Part shown: one piece after another, positions 8,145-16,310 of the stretch
Layout of the letters: every line of letters starts with the position of its first letter
How positions within the stretch are numbered: position 1 is the stretch's first letter
Source: Azospirillum soli
GTDB taxonomy: Bacteria > Pseudomonadota > Alphaproteobacteria > Azospirillales > Azospirillaceae
NCBI RefSeq assembly: GCF_017876165.1
Contig: NZ_JAGINQ010000034.1
Coordinates: forward strand, 1-52,441
Length of the DNA: 52,441 bases
Reading direction: 5' to 3'
The notes under the pieces: model-generated
Database searches by the model: none
What the model was told of the DNA's origin: nothing
The model's input: only the letters and a program-made list of their open reading frames with translations
Position numbers and translations under genes: made by a program

Positions 8145-9006
8145 TTCCCCGCGCCGGCACGGCGTCATCGACGTGCGGCTTCGCCGCACGTTGTGGGGGG
8201 TGGCCGGGCTGGCCAGCTCCATCATCGCCGTGGTCGTCGCCGTCGTCGCCACCGAAGCCTTGCCGGCCCTGCGCGGCGTCGAACTGCCGCGCTTCCTGAA
8301 CGACCCCAGCTGGCATCCGACGAACCAGCGGTACAACTTGGCGCCGATGATCGCCGGGACCTTCCTGGTGGCCGGCGGCGCCGTGGCCCTCGGCACCCTC
8401 TTCGGTTTCCTGTCCGCGATCTTCTGCTGCTTCTACGCCCCGCCCCGGCTCGCCGGCCTTTACCGGGGGGTGATGGAGCTTCTCGCCGGCATCCCGTCGG
8501 TCATCCTCGGCCTGTGGGGGCTGACGACGCTGGTGCCGATCGTCGCGGCAATCAAGGCACCCGGCTTCAGCGTCCTGTCGGCGACCCTCGTCCTCGGCCT
8601 CATGATTGTGCCGACGATCGGTCTCGTCGCCATCGCCAGCCTGCAGAGCGTGCCGCGCTCCCTGATCCTGGGCGCCGAGGCGCTCGGCCTGCCGAAATGG
8701 CTAACGGTCGTGCGCATCGCCTTCCCGGCCGCGCGGTCGGGGCTGATCGCCAGCGTTGTGCTGGGGATCGGGCGGGCGCTCGGCGAGACCATGGCGGTCA
8801 TGATGGTCGGCGGCAACATCGTGCAGGTTCCGGAAAGCCTGTTCGCGCCGGTCCGCACGCTGGCCGCCAACATCGCCCTGGAAATCCCGTACGCGGAGGG
8901 GCTGCACCGCTCGTCGCTGTTCGTCAGCGGCCTGTTCCTCACCCTCGTCATCCTGGTCGTGCTGTGCATCGCCGAATGGCTGGGGCCGGAGCCGATCCAT
9001 GATTGA
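8125..9006 (+). CDS. pstC: PstC-type phosphate/arsenate ABC permease
   Basis: A 293-residue inner-membrane permease with six predicted helices and the ABC-coupling EAA-type loop (GAEALGLPKWLTVVRIAFP, then GIGRALGETMAVMMVGGN). It overlaps pstS by 20 bp and pstA by 8 bp, so translation is coupled. It pairs with PstA to form the channel through which the anion delivered by PstS passes. Confidence 0.9.
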   Translation: MFQSVIDSPRRHGVIDVRLRRTLWGVAGLASSIIAVVVAVVATEALPALRGVELPRFLNDPSWHPTNQRYNLAPMIAGTFLVAGGAVALGTLFGFLSAIFCCFYAPPRLAGLYRGVMELLAGIPSVILGLWGLTTLVPIVAAIKAPGFSVLSATLVLGLMIVPTIGLVAIASLQSVPRSLILGAEALGLPKWLTVVRIAFPAARSGLIASVVLGIGRALGETMAVMMVGGNIVQVPESLFAPVRTLAANIALEIPYAEGLHRSSLFVSGLFLTLVILVVLCIAEWLGPEPIHD

Positions 9007-9856
9007 ACGCTCGCGCTTCCGCTTCGACGGGCACCTTCTGCTGGTGTGGGCGGCACCCCTGACGATCACCGCGATCTTCGTGTGGATCGTCGGCGGCGTG
9101 CTCCTCCACGGGCTGGACCAGCTCTCCTGGTCCTATTTGGTGGAAGCACCCCGGCGGGCTGGCCGGCAGGGCGGCATCGGGCCGATTCTGGTGTCGACGC
9201 TCCTGATCGTGTCCGTCTGCCTCGCCGTGGCCATCCCGCTCGCGCTCGGCGCCGCCCTGCTGCTGGCCGAGTTCGTGCCGCGCCGAAGCACGGGCGCCCG
9301 CATCGTCCGGCTCAGCCTCGACGTGCTGGCCGGCGTCCCGTCCATCGTGTTCGGCCTGTTCGGCAGCGCCTTCTTCTGCTCGCTGCTGGGACTGCGGTTC
9401 TCCATCCTCTCCGGAGGGCTGACCTTGGCCTGCATGATCCTGCCGGTGCTGATCCGCACCATCGAGCAAAGCCTTCGCGGCGTTCCCAACGCCTACCGCA
9501 TGGGCGCGGCGGCGCTCGGCCTCACCCGGACGCGCGCCATCGTCACGGTCCTGCTGCCGGTGGCCGCGCCCGGCGTCCTGGTCGGCGTCCTGCTCGGGGT
9601 TGGGCGGGCCGTGGCGGAGACGGCGGCGCTGATCTTCACCAGCGGCTACGTGGACCGGATGCCATCCTCGGTCCTCGACTCCGGCCGCGCGCTGTCGGTC
9701 CACATCTTCGACCTTTCCTTAAACGTGCCCGGCGGAGACGCCGCGGCCTACCGGGCGTCCATCGTCCTCCTGCTGCTGCTGATGCTGATCAATGGGGGCA
9801 TGTTATGTATACACAGCTTGCTGAAACGCGTCATGGGCATCTCGGCCCAAATCTAG
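8999..9856 (+). CDS. pstA: PstA-type phosphate/arsenate ABC permease
   Basis: A 285-residue inner-membrane permease, the partner of PstC. The coupling loop reads GAAALGLTRTRAIVTVLLP followed by GVGRAVAETAALIFTSG, as in PstA proteins. It overlaps pstC by 8 bp at the start and the pstB-like gene by about 52 bp at the end. No phoU follows the operon, unlike housekeeping pst operons, which supports a dedicated rather than phosphate-sensing role. Confidence 0.9.
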   Translation: MIERSRFRFDGHLLLVWAAPLTITAIFVWIVGGVLLHGLDQLSWSYLVEAPRRAGRQGGIGPILVSTLLIVSVCLAVAIPLALGAALLLAEFVPRRSTGARIVRLSLDVLAGVPSIVFGLFGSAFFCSLLGLRFSILSGGLTLACMILPVLIRTIEQSLRGVPNAYRMGAAALGLTRTRAIVTVLLPVAAPGVLVGVLLGVGRAVAETAALIFTSGYVDRMPSSVLDSGRALSVHIFDLSLNVPGGDAAAYRASIVLLLLLMLINGGMLCIHSLLKRVMGISAQI

Positions 9857-10671
9857 AGTTCCCGGAGCCGCCCTGCCGGCCCGCCCGGATCGACGGGCAG
9901 GCGCGGGACCTCCTGTGGCGCGTGTCCGACCTGGGGGTCCATTACGGGCGCAAGACGGTGCTGTCGTCGGTATCGATCGGCCTGCCCAAGGGCAAGGTCA
10001 CGGCGATCATCGGGCCGTCCGGCTGCGGCAAGAGCACGTTCCTCTGCTGCCTCAACCGCCTGTCCGACTCGATGGAAGGGTGCTGCGTCGAGGGGCGGAT
10101 CATGATCGGCTCCCAGGACATCCGCTCTCCGTCCGTGGACGATATCGCCCTGCGGCGGCGGATCGGCTACATCTTCCAGAAGCCGAACCCGTTTCCCATG
10201 TCGATCCGCCGCAACCTCGAACTGCCCCTGAAGGCGCACGGCGTGCGCGACGCGGCGGAGATCGGGCGGCGGATCGAGTCCAGTCTGGTCGCGGTCGGTC
10301 TGTGGAGCGAGGTGAAGGACCGCCTGAACGCCTCGGCGCTGCATCTGTCCGGCGGCCAGCAGCAGCGGCTGTGCATCGCCCGCGCCCTGGTGCTGGAGCC
10401 GGAGGCGCTGCTGATGGACGAGCCGTGCAGCGCTCTCGACCCCATTGCCACTGGGGTGATCGAGGACCTGATCCACAGCCTGCGCCAGCGCCTGACCATC
10501 GTGATGGTGACGCACAACCTGAACCAGGCCAAGCGCGTCGGCGACGAGGTGGCCCTGTTCTGGTGCCGCGACGGCTTCGGCTATCTGGTCGAAACCGGCC
10601 CGGCGCAGCGCGTGTTCGAGGCGCCGCAGGACGAGCTGACCAAGCTCTACATCTCCGGGCGCATCTGCTGA
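9805..10671 (+). CDS. pstB: PstB-type ABC transporter ATPase
   Basis: A 288-residue ATPase energising PstCA. Walker A is GPSGCGKST (about residues 71-79), the Q-loop is FQKPNPFP, the signature is LSGGQQQRL, and Walker B is ALLMDEPCSALDP, all typical of PstB. The start chosen (ATG at 9805) is the only in-frame ATG before the domain and overlaps pstA by 52 bp. It gives an N-terminus about 30 residues longer than usual. Confidence 0.9.
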   Translation: MYTQLAETRHGHLGPNLEFPEPPCRPARIDGQARDLLWRVSDLGVHYGRKTVLSSVSIGLPKGKVTAIIGPSGCGKSTFLCCLNRLSDSMEGCCVEGRIMIGSQDIRSPSVDDIALRRRIGYIFQKPNPFPMSIRRNLELPLKAHGVRDAAEIGRRIESSLVAVGLWSEVKDRLNASALHLSGGQQQRLCIARALVLEPEALLMDEPCSALDPIATGVIEDLIHSLRQRLTIVMVTHNLNQAKRVGDEVALFWCRDGFGYLVETGPAQRVFEAPQDELTKLYISGRIC

Positions 10672-10774
10672 CCGGCTAAGCGGAGCGTCCGGCCGCCCTC
10701 CCCCACACCGAAGATATGAGCGGCGGCGTCCCTCTGGCGCCGCCGAACCCCCGAACCTTGTCTGGAGAAAGACC

Positions 10775-12082
10775 ATGGTCTACGTGATCCGCCCCCTGGA
10801 CGGCGCCAACCCGGAGCCGTTCGTCGCCAACATCCCCGGTTCGAAATCCCTCACCAACCGCGCGCTGATTATCGCTGCGCAACGGATGGGCGTCACGCAC
10901 ATCCGCCGGGCCCTGCACTGCGAGGACACCGATCACCTCGCCAACTGCCTCGACCAGTTCGGCGGCCTGTCGGTCGAAAAGACGGCGGACGGCTACCGCG
11001 TGACCCGGTCGCAGGAGGTGCTGACGGCACCGGCGCAGGATCTCTACGTCGGCGGTGCCGGCACGCCCGCGCGCTTCCTGCTCGCCTTCGCCTCGCTGGT
11101 CGAGGGAGCGACGGTGATCACCGGCAATCCCCGCCTGTCGGAGCGGCCCATGGGCGACCTGCTGCGGACTTTTGACCGGATCGGCGTGCGCTACGAATGC
11201 CTGCGCGGCCCCGACCACCTGCCGATCCGCGTTCACCGTTCCACGGCCAGCGGCCGGCACTGGACCATCGACGGCTCCACCTCCTCCCAGTTCACGAGTT
11301 CGCTGCTGCTCCTGGCCGCCCGGCAGGACGGCGAGCCGGTCACCGTCACCGTGGAGAACAAGCTCGTCTCCCGCCCCTACGTCGAGATGACCCTCCAGAT
11401 GCTGAACGCCAGCGGCATCGCCGCCCGCGCCACCGGCGGGCAGAGCTTCGTCGTCGAGCCCGGCCGCCCGCAGCAGGACCGTATCGACATCGAGGCCGAC
11501 GCGTCGGGCATGTCCTACTTCCTGGCCGCCGCCGCGCTGACGCGCTCGCGCGTCGTCATCCCCAACATCGGCCGCGATTCCGCCCAGGGCGACGTCGGCT
11601 TCGCCCGGATTCTCGCCGACATGGGGGCGTCCGTCACCTTCGGGGCCAACGCCATCGAATTGGAGGGGGCCGCCCTGAAGGGCGTCGAGGTGGACATGGA
11701 CCACATGCCGGACACCGTGCTGACGCTGGCCGCGGTGGCCGGGCTGGCGCAAGGGCGCACCAACATCCACAGCATCGCAAACCTGCGCGTCAAGGAATGC
11801 GACCGCATCCACGCGTCGGTGGCCGAGTTGCGCCGCCTCGGCGTCGATGCGGAGGAAGGGCCGGACTTCATCACCGTGCTGCCCGGCGGCGCGATCAAGC
11901 CGGCGCGGATCGAGACCTACGACGATCACCGCGTGGCCATGGCCTTCGCGCTTCCCGGCCTGCTCCATCCGGGCATCGAGATCAGCAACCCGAAATGCGT
12001 CGCCAAGTCGTTCCCGGAATTCTGGAACGAGTTCGAACGCTTCCGCCGGCACCACGCCCTGGCGCCCGCCCTCACCGCCTAG
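10775..12082 (+). CDS. EPSP-synthase paralogue, probable arsenoenolpyruvate synthase
   Basis: A 435-residue enolpyruvyl transferase of the AroA fold. The PEP and catalytic residues of EPSPS are all recognisable: PGSKSLTNR, GNPRLSERP, DMDHMPD, RVKECDR, YDDHRVAM and CVAKSFPEF. Housekeeping aroA is not normally found with arsR, pst and arsM. In Streptomyces an AroA paralogue in an arsenic cluster was proposed to join arsenic to PEP, giving arsenoenolpyruvate, and this gene is followed by the matching mutase-like gene. I therefore assign the C-As role by context. An ordinary EPSPS remains possible because the active site looks intact. It has a good ribosome site (TGGAGAAA) and lies 103 bp after pstB. 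Confidence 0.68.
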   Translation: MVYVIRPLDGANPEPFVANIPGSKSLTNRALIIAAQRMGVTHIRRALHCEDTDHLANCLDQFGGLSVEKTADGYRVTRSQEVLTAPAQDLYVGGAGTPARFLLAFASLVEGATVITGNPRLSERPMGDLLRTFDRIGVRYECLRGPDHLPIRVHRSTASGRHWTIDGSTSSQFTSSLLLLAARQDGEPVTVTVENKLVSRPYVEMTLQMLNASGIAARATGGQSFVVEPGRPQQDRIDIEADASGMSYFLAAAALTRSRVVIPNIGRDSAQGDVGFARILADMGASVTFGANAIELEGAALKGVEVDMDHMPDTVLTLAAVAGLAQGRTNIHSIANLRVKECDRIHASVAELRRLGVDAEEGPDFITVLPGGAIKPARIETYDDHRVAMAFALPGLLHPGIEISNPKCVAKSFPEFWNEFERFRRHHALAPALTA

Positions 12083-12103
12083 CCCAGTTCACCGGAACCT
12101 CCC

Positions 12104-13564
12104 ATGAAAGCGCTTTTACTCATTCTTGATGGGATGGGGCTCGCCGAGCCCCATCCCGGCAACGCCGTCACGCCCGAGACCATGCCGACCCTGTTCCGCG
12201 CGATGGCCGAACACGGGCACGCCGTGCTGGGCGCGTCCGGCCCGTCCGTCGGGCTCGACGCCGGTCAGGTCGGCAACTCCGAAATTGGCCATCTGACCAT
12301 CGGTGCTGGCTGTGTCATGCCCTCCACCCTATCGCGCATCGACGCCGCCTTCCACGACGGGACCTGGGCCGGCAGCGATGTCTGGGCCGGCTTGTCCGGC
12401 CAGCCGCGCGTCCATGTCGTGGGCCTGTTGTCGGACGCCGGGGTGCACGGCCACCTGCGCTCGCTGATCCAGACGGCGTCGCTGGCCGCCCGGCACGGCA
12501 TCCCCGAGATCGTCGTCCACCCCGTTCTCGACGGGGTGGACTCGCAGGCCGGAACGGCGCCGGCGCTGCTCGACGAACTGCGCGCGCAACTCGCCGAGCT
12601 TCCCGGCGCCCGGCTGGGCCTGATCATCGGTCGCCGCTGGTTCTGCGACCGCAGCGGCGACCTCGCCATCTCCCGCGTGTTCGCCGACGCCCTCCAAGAC
12701 GGAGCGGTGCTGCCGGAGTTCACCGGCGCGGCGCTGACGGCGCACCTGTCGAGTGCCTCCGAAAGCTCCTTTCCCGGCCATCTGGTGCCGGGCGGGCGTC
12801 TGGCGGAGGCGGGTGAGCCGGTTCTGCTGACGCAGCATCGGGCCGACCGGGTGGCGCAGGTGGCCGGTGTCCTGGCCGAACGGCATCCCGTCCACTCCCT
12901 CGTCGAGCTTGGTTCGGCGGTGCCGGTCTCGCACGTCTTCTTCCCGACGCGGCCGCTGTCGCACGGGCTCGGCTTCGAGCTGATCCGGGCGAAGCTGCCG
13001 TCGACGCGCATCGCCGAGGCGTGCAAGTTCCCGCACGTCACCCGCTTCATGAACGGGCTCAACACCGATCTGGAGGGGTGTGCCGTCCGCATCGCGTCCA
13101 TCCCAGACGCCGAGATCGCTGACCATCCGGAGATGTCGATCGATCTGGTCGTCCAGGCGGTCGAGGCGGTTGTCCGGACTCCGGCCAACCGCGTGGCCAT
13201 CGTCAACATCGCCAACCTGGATCAGGTCGGCCATCTCGGCCGCTACGACACGGCGGTGCGGGCGGCGCGGTGCGTCGATGCCAAGCTGGAGGCGCTGCTC
13301 GGGATTTGCCGCGACGAAGGGTGGACGGTGCTGATCACCTCCGACCACGGCAACGCCGACCGCGTGCTCGACGAAGCCGGTCGGCCGTTCGGCTCCCACA
13401 CCGACCGGCCGGTGCCCTTCACCGTGGTTCCGGCACCGGGACGGGCGTTCGCCTGGACGAGCCGGGCGGGCTCGCTCGCCAACGTCGCTCCCAGCCTGCT
13501 GAGCGTGCTGGGCCTGCCGAAGCCCGATTATATGGAAGCGAGCCTGCTGGAGCCCGCGGCCTGA
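12104..13564 (+). CDS. iPGM-like metalloenzyme, probable arsenoenolpyruvate/arsonopyruvate mutase
   Basis: A 486-residue alkaline-phosphatase-superfamily protein of the cofactor-independent phosphoglycerate mutase family. It has the N-terminal metal site (LILDGMG), the nucleophile serine in VGNSEIGHLTIGAG, and the C-terminal metal motifs (NLDQVGHLG, TSDHGNAD, GSHTDRPVPF). In glycolysis it would interconvert phosphoglycerates. Here it follows the EPSPS paralogue by 21 bp. The Streptomyces organoarsenic cluster has the same pair, where the mutase-like enzyme is proposed to rearrange arsenoenolpyruvate to arsonopyruvate, the analogue of PEP mutase chemistry. It is the last gene of the plus-strand operon. 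Function is inferred from pairing, not residues. Confidence 0.65.
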   Translation: MKALLLILDGMGLAEPHPGNAVTPETMPTLFRAMAEHGHAVLGASGPSVGLDAGQVGNSEIGHLTIGAGCVMPSTLSRIDAAFHDGTWAGSDVWAGLSGQPRVHVVGLLSDAGVHGHLRSLIQTASLAARHGIPEIVVHPVLDGVDSQAGTAPALLDELRAQLAELPGARLGLIIGRRWFCDRSGDLAISRVFADALQDGAVLPEFTGAALTAHLSSASESSFPGHLVPGGRLAEAGEPVLLTQHRADRVAQVAGVLAERHPVHSLVELGSAVPVSHVFFPTRPLSHGLGFELIRAKLPSTRIAEACKFPHVTRFMNGLNTDLEGCAVRIASIPDAEIADHPEMSIDLVVQAVEAVVRTPANRVAIVNIANLDQVGHLGRYDTAVRAARCVDAKLEALLGICRDEGWTVLITSDHGNADRVLDEAGRPFGSHTDRPVPFTVVPAPGRAFAWTSRAGSLANVAPSLLSVLGLPKPDYMEASLLEPAA

Positions 13565-13572
13565 CGGAACCA

Positions 13573-13608
13573 GCGGAACCGGGTGGCACGGTGCCCGCCC
13601 GGTTCCGC
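13573..13608. terminator. Convergent-gene hairpin, probable two-way terminator
   Basis: An 11-bp perfect stem (GCGGAACCGGG at 13573-13583, CCCGGTTCCGC at 13598-13608) with a second small stem in the loop (GGCAC/GTGCC) sits between two convergent stop codons at 13564 and 13619. There is no long U-run, so efficiency is uncertain. Confidence 0.55.
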
Positions 13609-13618
13609 CGCTCCTTCA

Positions 13619-15079
13619 TCACGGATGCGGCCAAGGCAGGGACAGCGTCTTGACCGTGGTGTAGAGCCGCATGGCCTCGACCACGCCCTCCTTGCAGCCG
13701 AGGCCGGAGTCCTTGACGCCGCCGAAGGGCGACGCTTCCGAGCGGTAGCCGGGAACTTCCCAGACGTTCACGCTGCCGACCCGCAGGTCGGACACGAAGC
13801 GGGAAATCCAGTCGATCCGGTTGGTGCAGATGGCCGAGGACAGGCCGTAGCGGGTGCCGTTGCTGATGGATACCGCCTCATCGATGCCGTCGAAGCGGAT
13901 GACCGGGGCCACGGGGCCGAAGGTTTCCTCGGCGACCAGCTCGCAGCCGGTCGGAACATGGTCCAGGATCGTCGGCTGCAGGAGGGCGCCGTCGCGCCGG
14001 TGCCCCGCGACGAGCCGTGCTCCGGCGCCGATGGCATCGGCGATGCGCCGTGCAATCTGGACGGCGGCCGGCTCGTCGATGACGGTTCCGATGTCGGTTC
14101 GCTCGTCGGCCGGATCGGCCGCGACGAAGCGTTGCGTCCGGCGCTCCAGGGCCGCCACGAAGGCGTCGGCGATGCCGCGCTGAACGAGGATGCGCTTGAC
14201 CGCCGTGCAGCGCTGGCCGGAATTGCCGTAGGCCCCGTTGGCGGCCAGTTCGGCCGCCGCCTCCACGTCCGCGTCCTCCATCACGATCAGCGGGTCGTTG
14301 CCGCCCAGTTCGACGACGACGCGGCGGTAGCCGGCCTGCTGGATCAGACGCTTGCCGACGGTCGGACTGCCGGTGAAGCTGAGCAGCGCGACCGCCGGAT
14401 GGCTGGTGAACACTTCGGCGATCTCGATCGGGTTGCCGGTCACGACCGACAGCAACTCCGGCGGCAGCCCCGCCTCGTAGCAGATCTCGGCCAGGCGCAG
14501 AGCGGTGAGCGGGGTCTTTTCCGATGGTTTGACGATGATCGGCGTGTTGGTCGCGATGGCCGGGGCGATCTTGTGGACCACTTGGTTCAGCGGGTGGTTG
14601 AACGGCGTGATCGCCGCCACCAGCCCGATGGATTCGCGGTGGGTGAAGATGCGCCGGGGCTTGCCGTTGGCGCCGACGGAGCCGGGGAACACGGCGGAAT
14701 CATCGAAGCTCGTCGCGTCGGCGGCCAGATTCAGCACGTCGATGGAGCGGGCGGCCTCGTACCGCGTGTCCTTCAGGCAGAGACCGGATTCGGCGGTGTT
14801 CAGGCGGGCGAGGCTGTCGGTCTCGCGGCGGATGATGTCGGCGATCCGGCGCAGGATCACCGAACGCTGCTGGCGGCTGAGCTTGGGGGGGCTTTGCCGC
14901 GTCATCCGCTCGATCGCCTCGGTGACCTGCTCCTTCCCGGCCGCCGGCACCCGCCCGACCAGCCGGCCGCTGTAGGGATCGTGCACGTCGAGCATTGAGG
15001 CGGCGAACTGCGCCTCGCCGGCGATCCACATCGGGGTTTCCAAGGGTTTTTGGTCGGTCGCTGACGGTGGCGTTGGCAT
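13619..15079 (-). CDS. Aldehyde dehydrogenase, PhnY-like (probable arsonoacetaldehyde dehydrogenase)
   Basis: A 486-residue NAD(P)-dependent aldehyde dehydrogenase closest in style to phosphonoacetaldehyde dehydrogenase (PhnY). Features seen are the cofactor loop FTGSPTVGKRL, the general base in VELGGND, the catalytic cysteine in GNSGQRCTAVKR and the C-terminal PFGGVKDSG. Its upstream partner is a phosphonopyruvate-decarboxylase homologue, so the substrate should be the 2-carbon aldehyde that enzyme produces: phosphonoacetaldehyde, or arsonoacetaldehyde in this arsenic context. Oxidation would give arsonoacetate. No phosphonate genes (pepM, phnX, phnW) are present in the window. Last gene of the minus-strand operon. 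Confidence 0.72.
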   Translation of the reverse strand: MPTPPSATDQKPLETPMWIAGEAQFAASMLDVHDPYSGRLVGRVPAAGKEQVTEAIERMTRQSPPKLSRQQRSVILRRIADIIRRETDSLARLNTAESGLCLKDTRYEAARSIDVLNLAADATSFDDSAVFPGSVGANGKPRRIFTHRESIGLVAAITPFNHPLNQVVHKIAPAIATNTPIIVKPSEKTPLTALRLAEICYEAGLPPELLSVVTGNPIEIAEVFTSHPAVALLSFTGSPTVGKRLIQQAGYRRVVVELGGNDPLIVMEDADVEAAAELAANGAYGNSGQRCTAVKRILVQRGIADAFVAALERRTQRFVAADPADERTDIGTVIDEPAAVQIARRIADAIGAGARLVAGHRRDGALLQPTILDHVPTGCELVAEETFGPVAPVIRFDGIDEAVSISNGTRYGLSSAICTNRIDWISRFVSDLRVGSVNVWEVPGYRSEASPFGGVKDSGLGCKEGVVEAMRLYTTVKTLSLPWPHP

Positions 15080-15114
15080 GGGAATCGTCCGCTGGCTGAG
15101 GTGGATGGGGGCGT

Positions 15115-16272
15115 TCAGGCCGGAAGTGCTGCGCGCCGGGCGGCCAGGAAGGCCTTGAACCGCTCTGCCACGGCCACCGGCCCGACCGTCGGACGGCCGA
15201 GCTTTTCCAGCGATCCCGGACGGATGCGGACGTGCAGGAGGTGCGGTCCGGGCGTGCGCAGGGCTTCCGCGAAGGCGCGCTCGAAGCCGGGCAGATCGTC
15301 GCACCGGACCGCGTTTCGATAGCCGCAGGCCACCGCGACGGCGGCGAAGTCGACGGTCGCGGAGACCGTCTCCTGGCCGCCGGTCGAATCGTGGACGCCG
15401 TTGTCCAGGATTACGTGGACCAGCTTTTCCGGCGCCTGGGCGCCGATGGTCGCCAGATTGCCCAGCTTCATCAACGCGGCACCGTCGCCGTCGAGGACCA
15501 CCACCGGGTGGGCCACCTGCATGGCGACGCCCAGGCCGATGGCCGACGCGCCGCCCATGGAGCCGACGACGTACAGGTGCTGCTCACGGTCGGCGAGCGT
15601 GAACAGCTCGCGCCCGCACTTGCCCGTGGTGGCGATGACCGCGGCGTCCTCCGGCAGCAGGCCGAGCGCGCTCGACAGGACGTCGATACGGGCCGGCCGG
15701 GGACCGTGCCCGCGCAGATCCTGAAGACGCCCCGGCGCGGGGGGCGCCACCGCCGGGGGGTGGAGCGGCTCGGGCCCCACGGCGTCCTTGCGCATCACCA
15801 GGGCGAAGGGCAAGCCCGTGTCGCGCATCAGGCTGCCCGCCGTCGCCAGCCGGTCGGCGATTTCCCCCGGCTGCTCGGGAAACCCCGCATGCGGGATGCG
15901 GATCGTGTCGAGAAGGGCGTGGGTCACCTCCCCCATCACCGTGTGCTGCGGTTCGTCCGGGTGGCCCGGTTCACCGCGCCACGTCACGACCAGAAGGCTG
16001 GGGATGCGGAAGGAGTGGTTCAGGGAGGTCAAAGGGTTGACGGTGTTGCCGAGCCCGGAGTTCTGGCACAGGACGGCCGGCAGCCGCCCGGCCAGCCACG
16101 CCCCGGCGGCAATCGCCACGGCCTCCCCTTCGCTGGTGGCGCCGACATACCGGCAGGCCGGATCGCTGATGACCCGGTTGATGAGCGGGGCGAGGTAGGA
16201 ACAGGGCACGCCGGTGTAGAAGTCGATGCCGCCGTCGCGCGCCGCCGCGATGAAGTCTTCCGCACGGATCAT
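15115..16272 (-). CDS. Phosphonopyruvate decarboxylase homologue (probable arsonopyruvate decarboxylase)
   Basis: A 385-residue thiamine-diphosphate enzyme of the single-chain Ppd type. The N-terminal pyrimidine-binding half starts FYTGVPCSYLAPL and includes the conserved glutamate in TSEGEAVAIAAGAWLAG. The C-terminal half has the ThDP/Mg motif GDGAALMKLGNLATIG ending in LDN. Ppd makes C-P bond formation irreversible by decarboxylating phosphonopyruvate, and a homologue is part of the proposed streptomycete C-As pathway. It lies 38 bp after the transglutaminase-like gene and 35 bp before the aldehyde dehydrogenase. No PEP mutase is visible, so phosphonopyruvate itself has no local source. Confidence 0.75.
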   Translation of the reverse strand: MIRAEDFIAAARDGGIDFYTGVPCSYLAPLINRVISDPACRYVGATSEGEAVAIAAGAWLAGRLPAVLCQNSGLGNTVNPLTSLNHSFRIPSLLVVTWRGEPGHPDEPQHTVMGEVTHALLDTIRIPHAGFPEQPGEIADRLATAGSLMRDTGLPFALVMRKDAVGPEPLHPPAVAPPAPGRLQDLRGHGPRPARIDVLSSALGLLPEDAAVIATTGKCGRELFTLADREQHLYVVGSMGGASAIGLGVAMQVAHPVVVLDGDGAALMKLGNLATIGAQAPEKLVHVILDNGVHDSTGGQETVSATVDFAAVAVACGYRNAVRCDDLPGFERAFAEALRTPGPHLLHVRIRPGSLEKLGRPTVGPVAVAERFKAFLAARRAALPA

Positions 16273-16310
16273 GGGAGGGGTCCTCGTTCGGAGAGTCAGG
16301 GTTCGGAGAG

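Noticed and set aside
10775..13564. Housekeeping aroA and glycolytic gpmI
   Set aside because: The active sites look intact, so this is not excluded by residues, but pairing behind arsR-pst and opposite PPD/arsM matches the organoarsenic pattern better.
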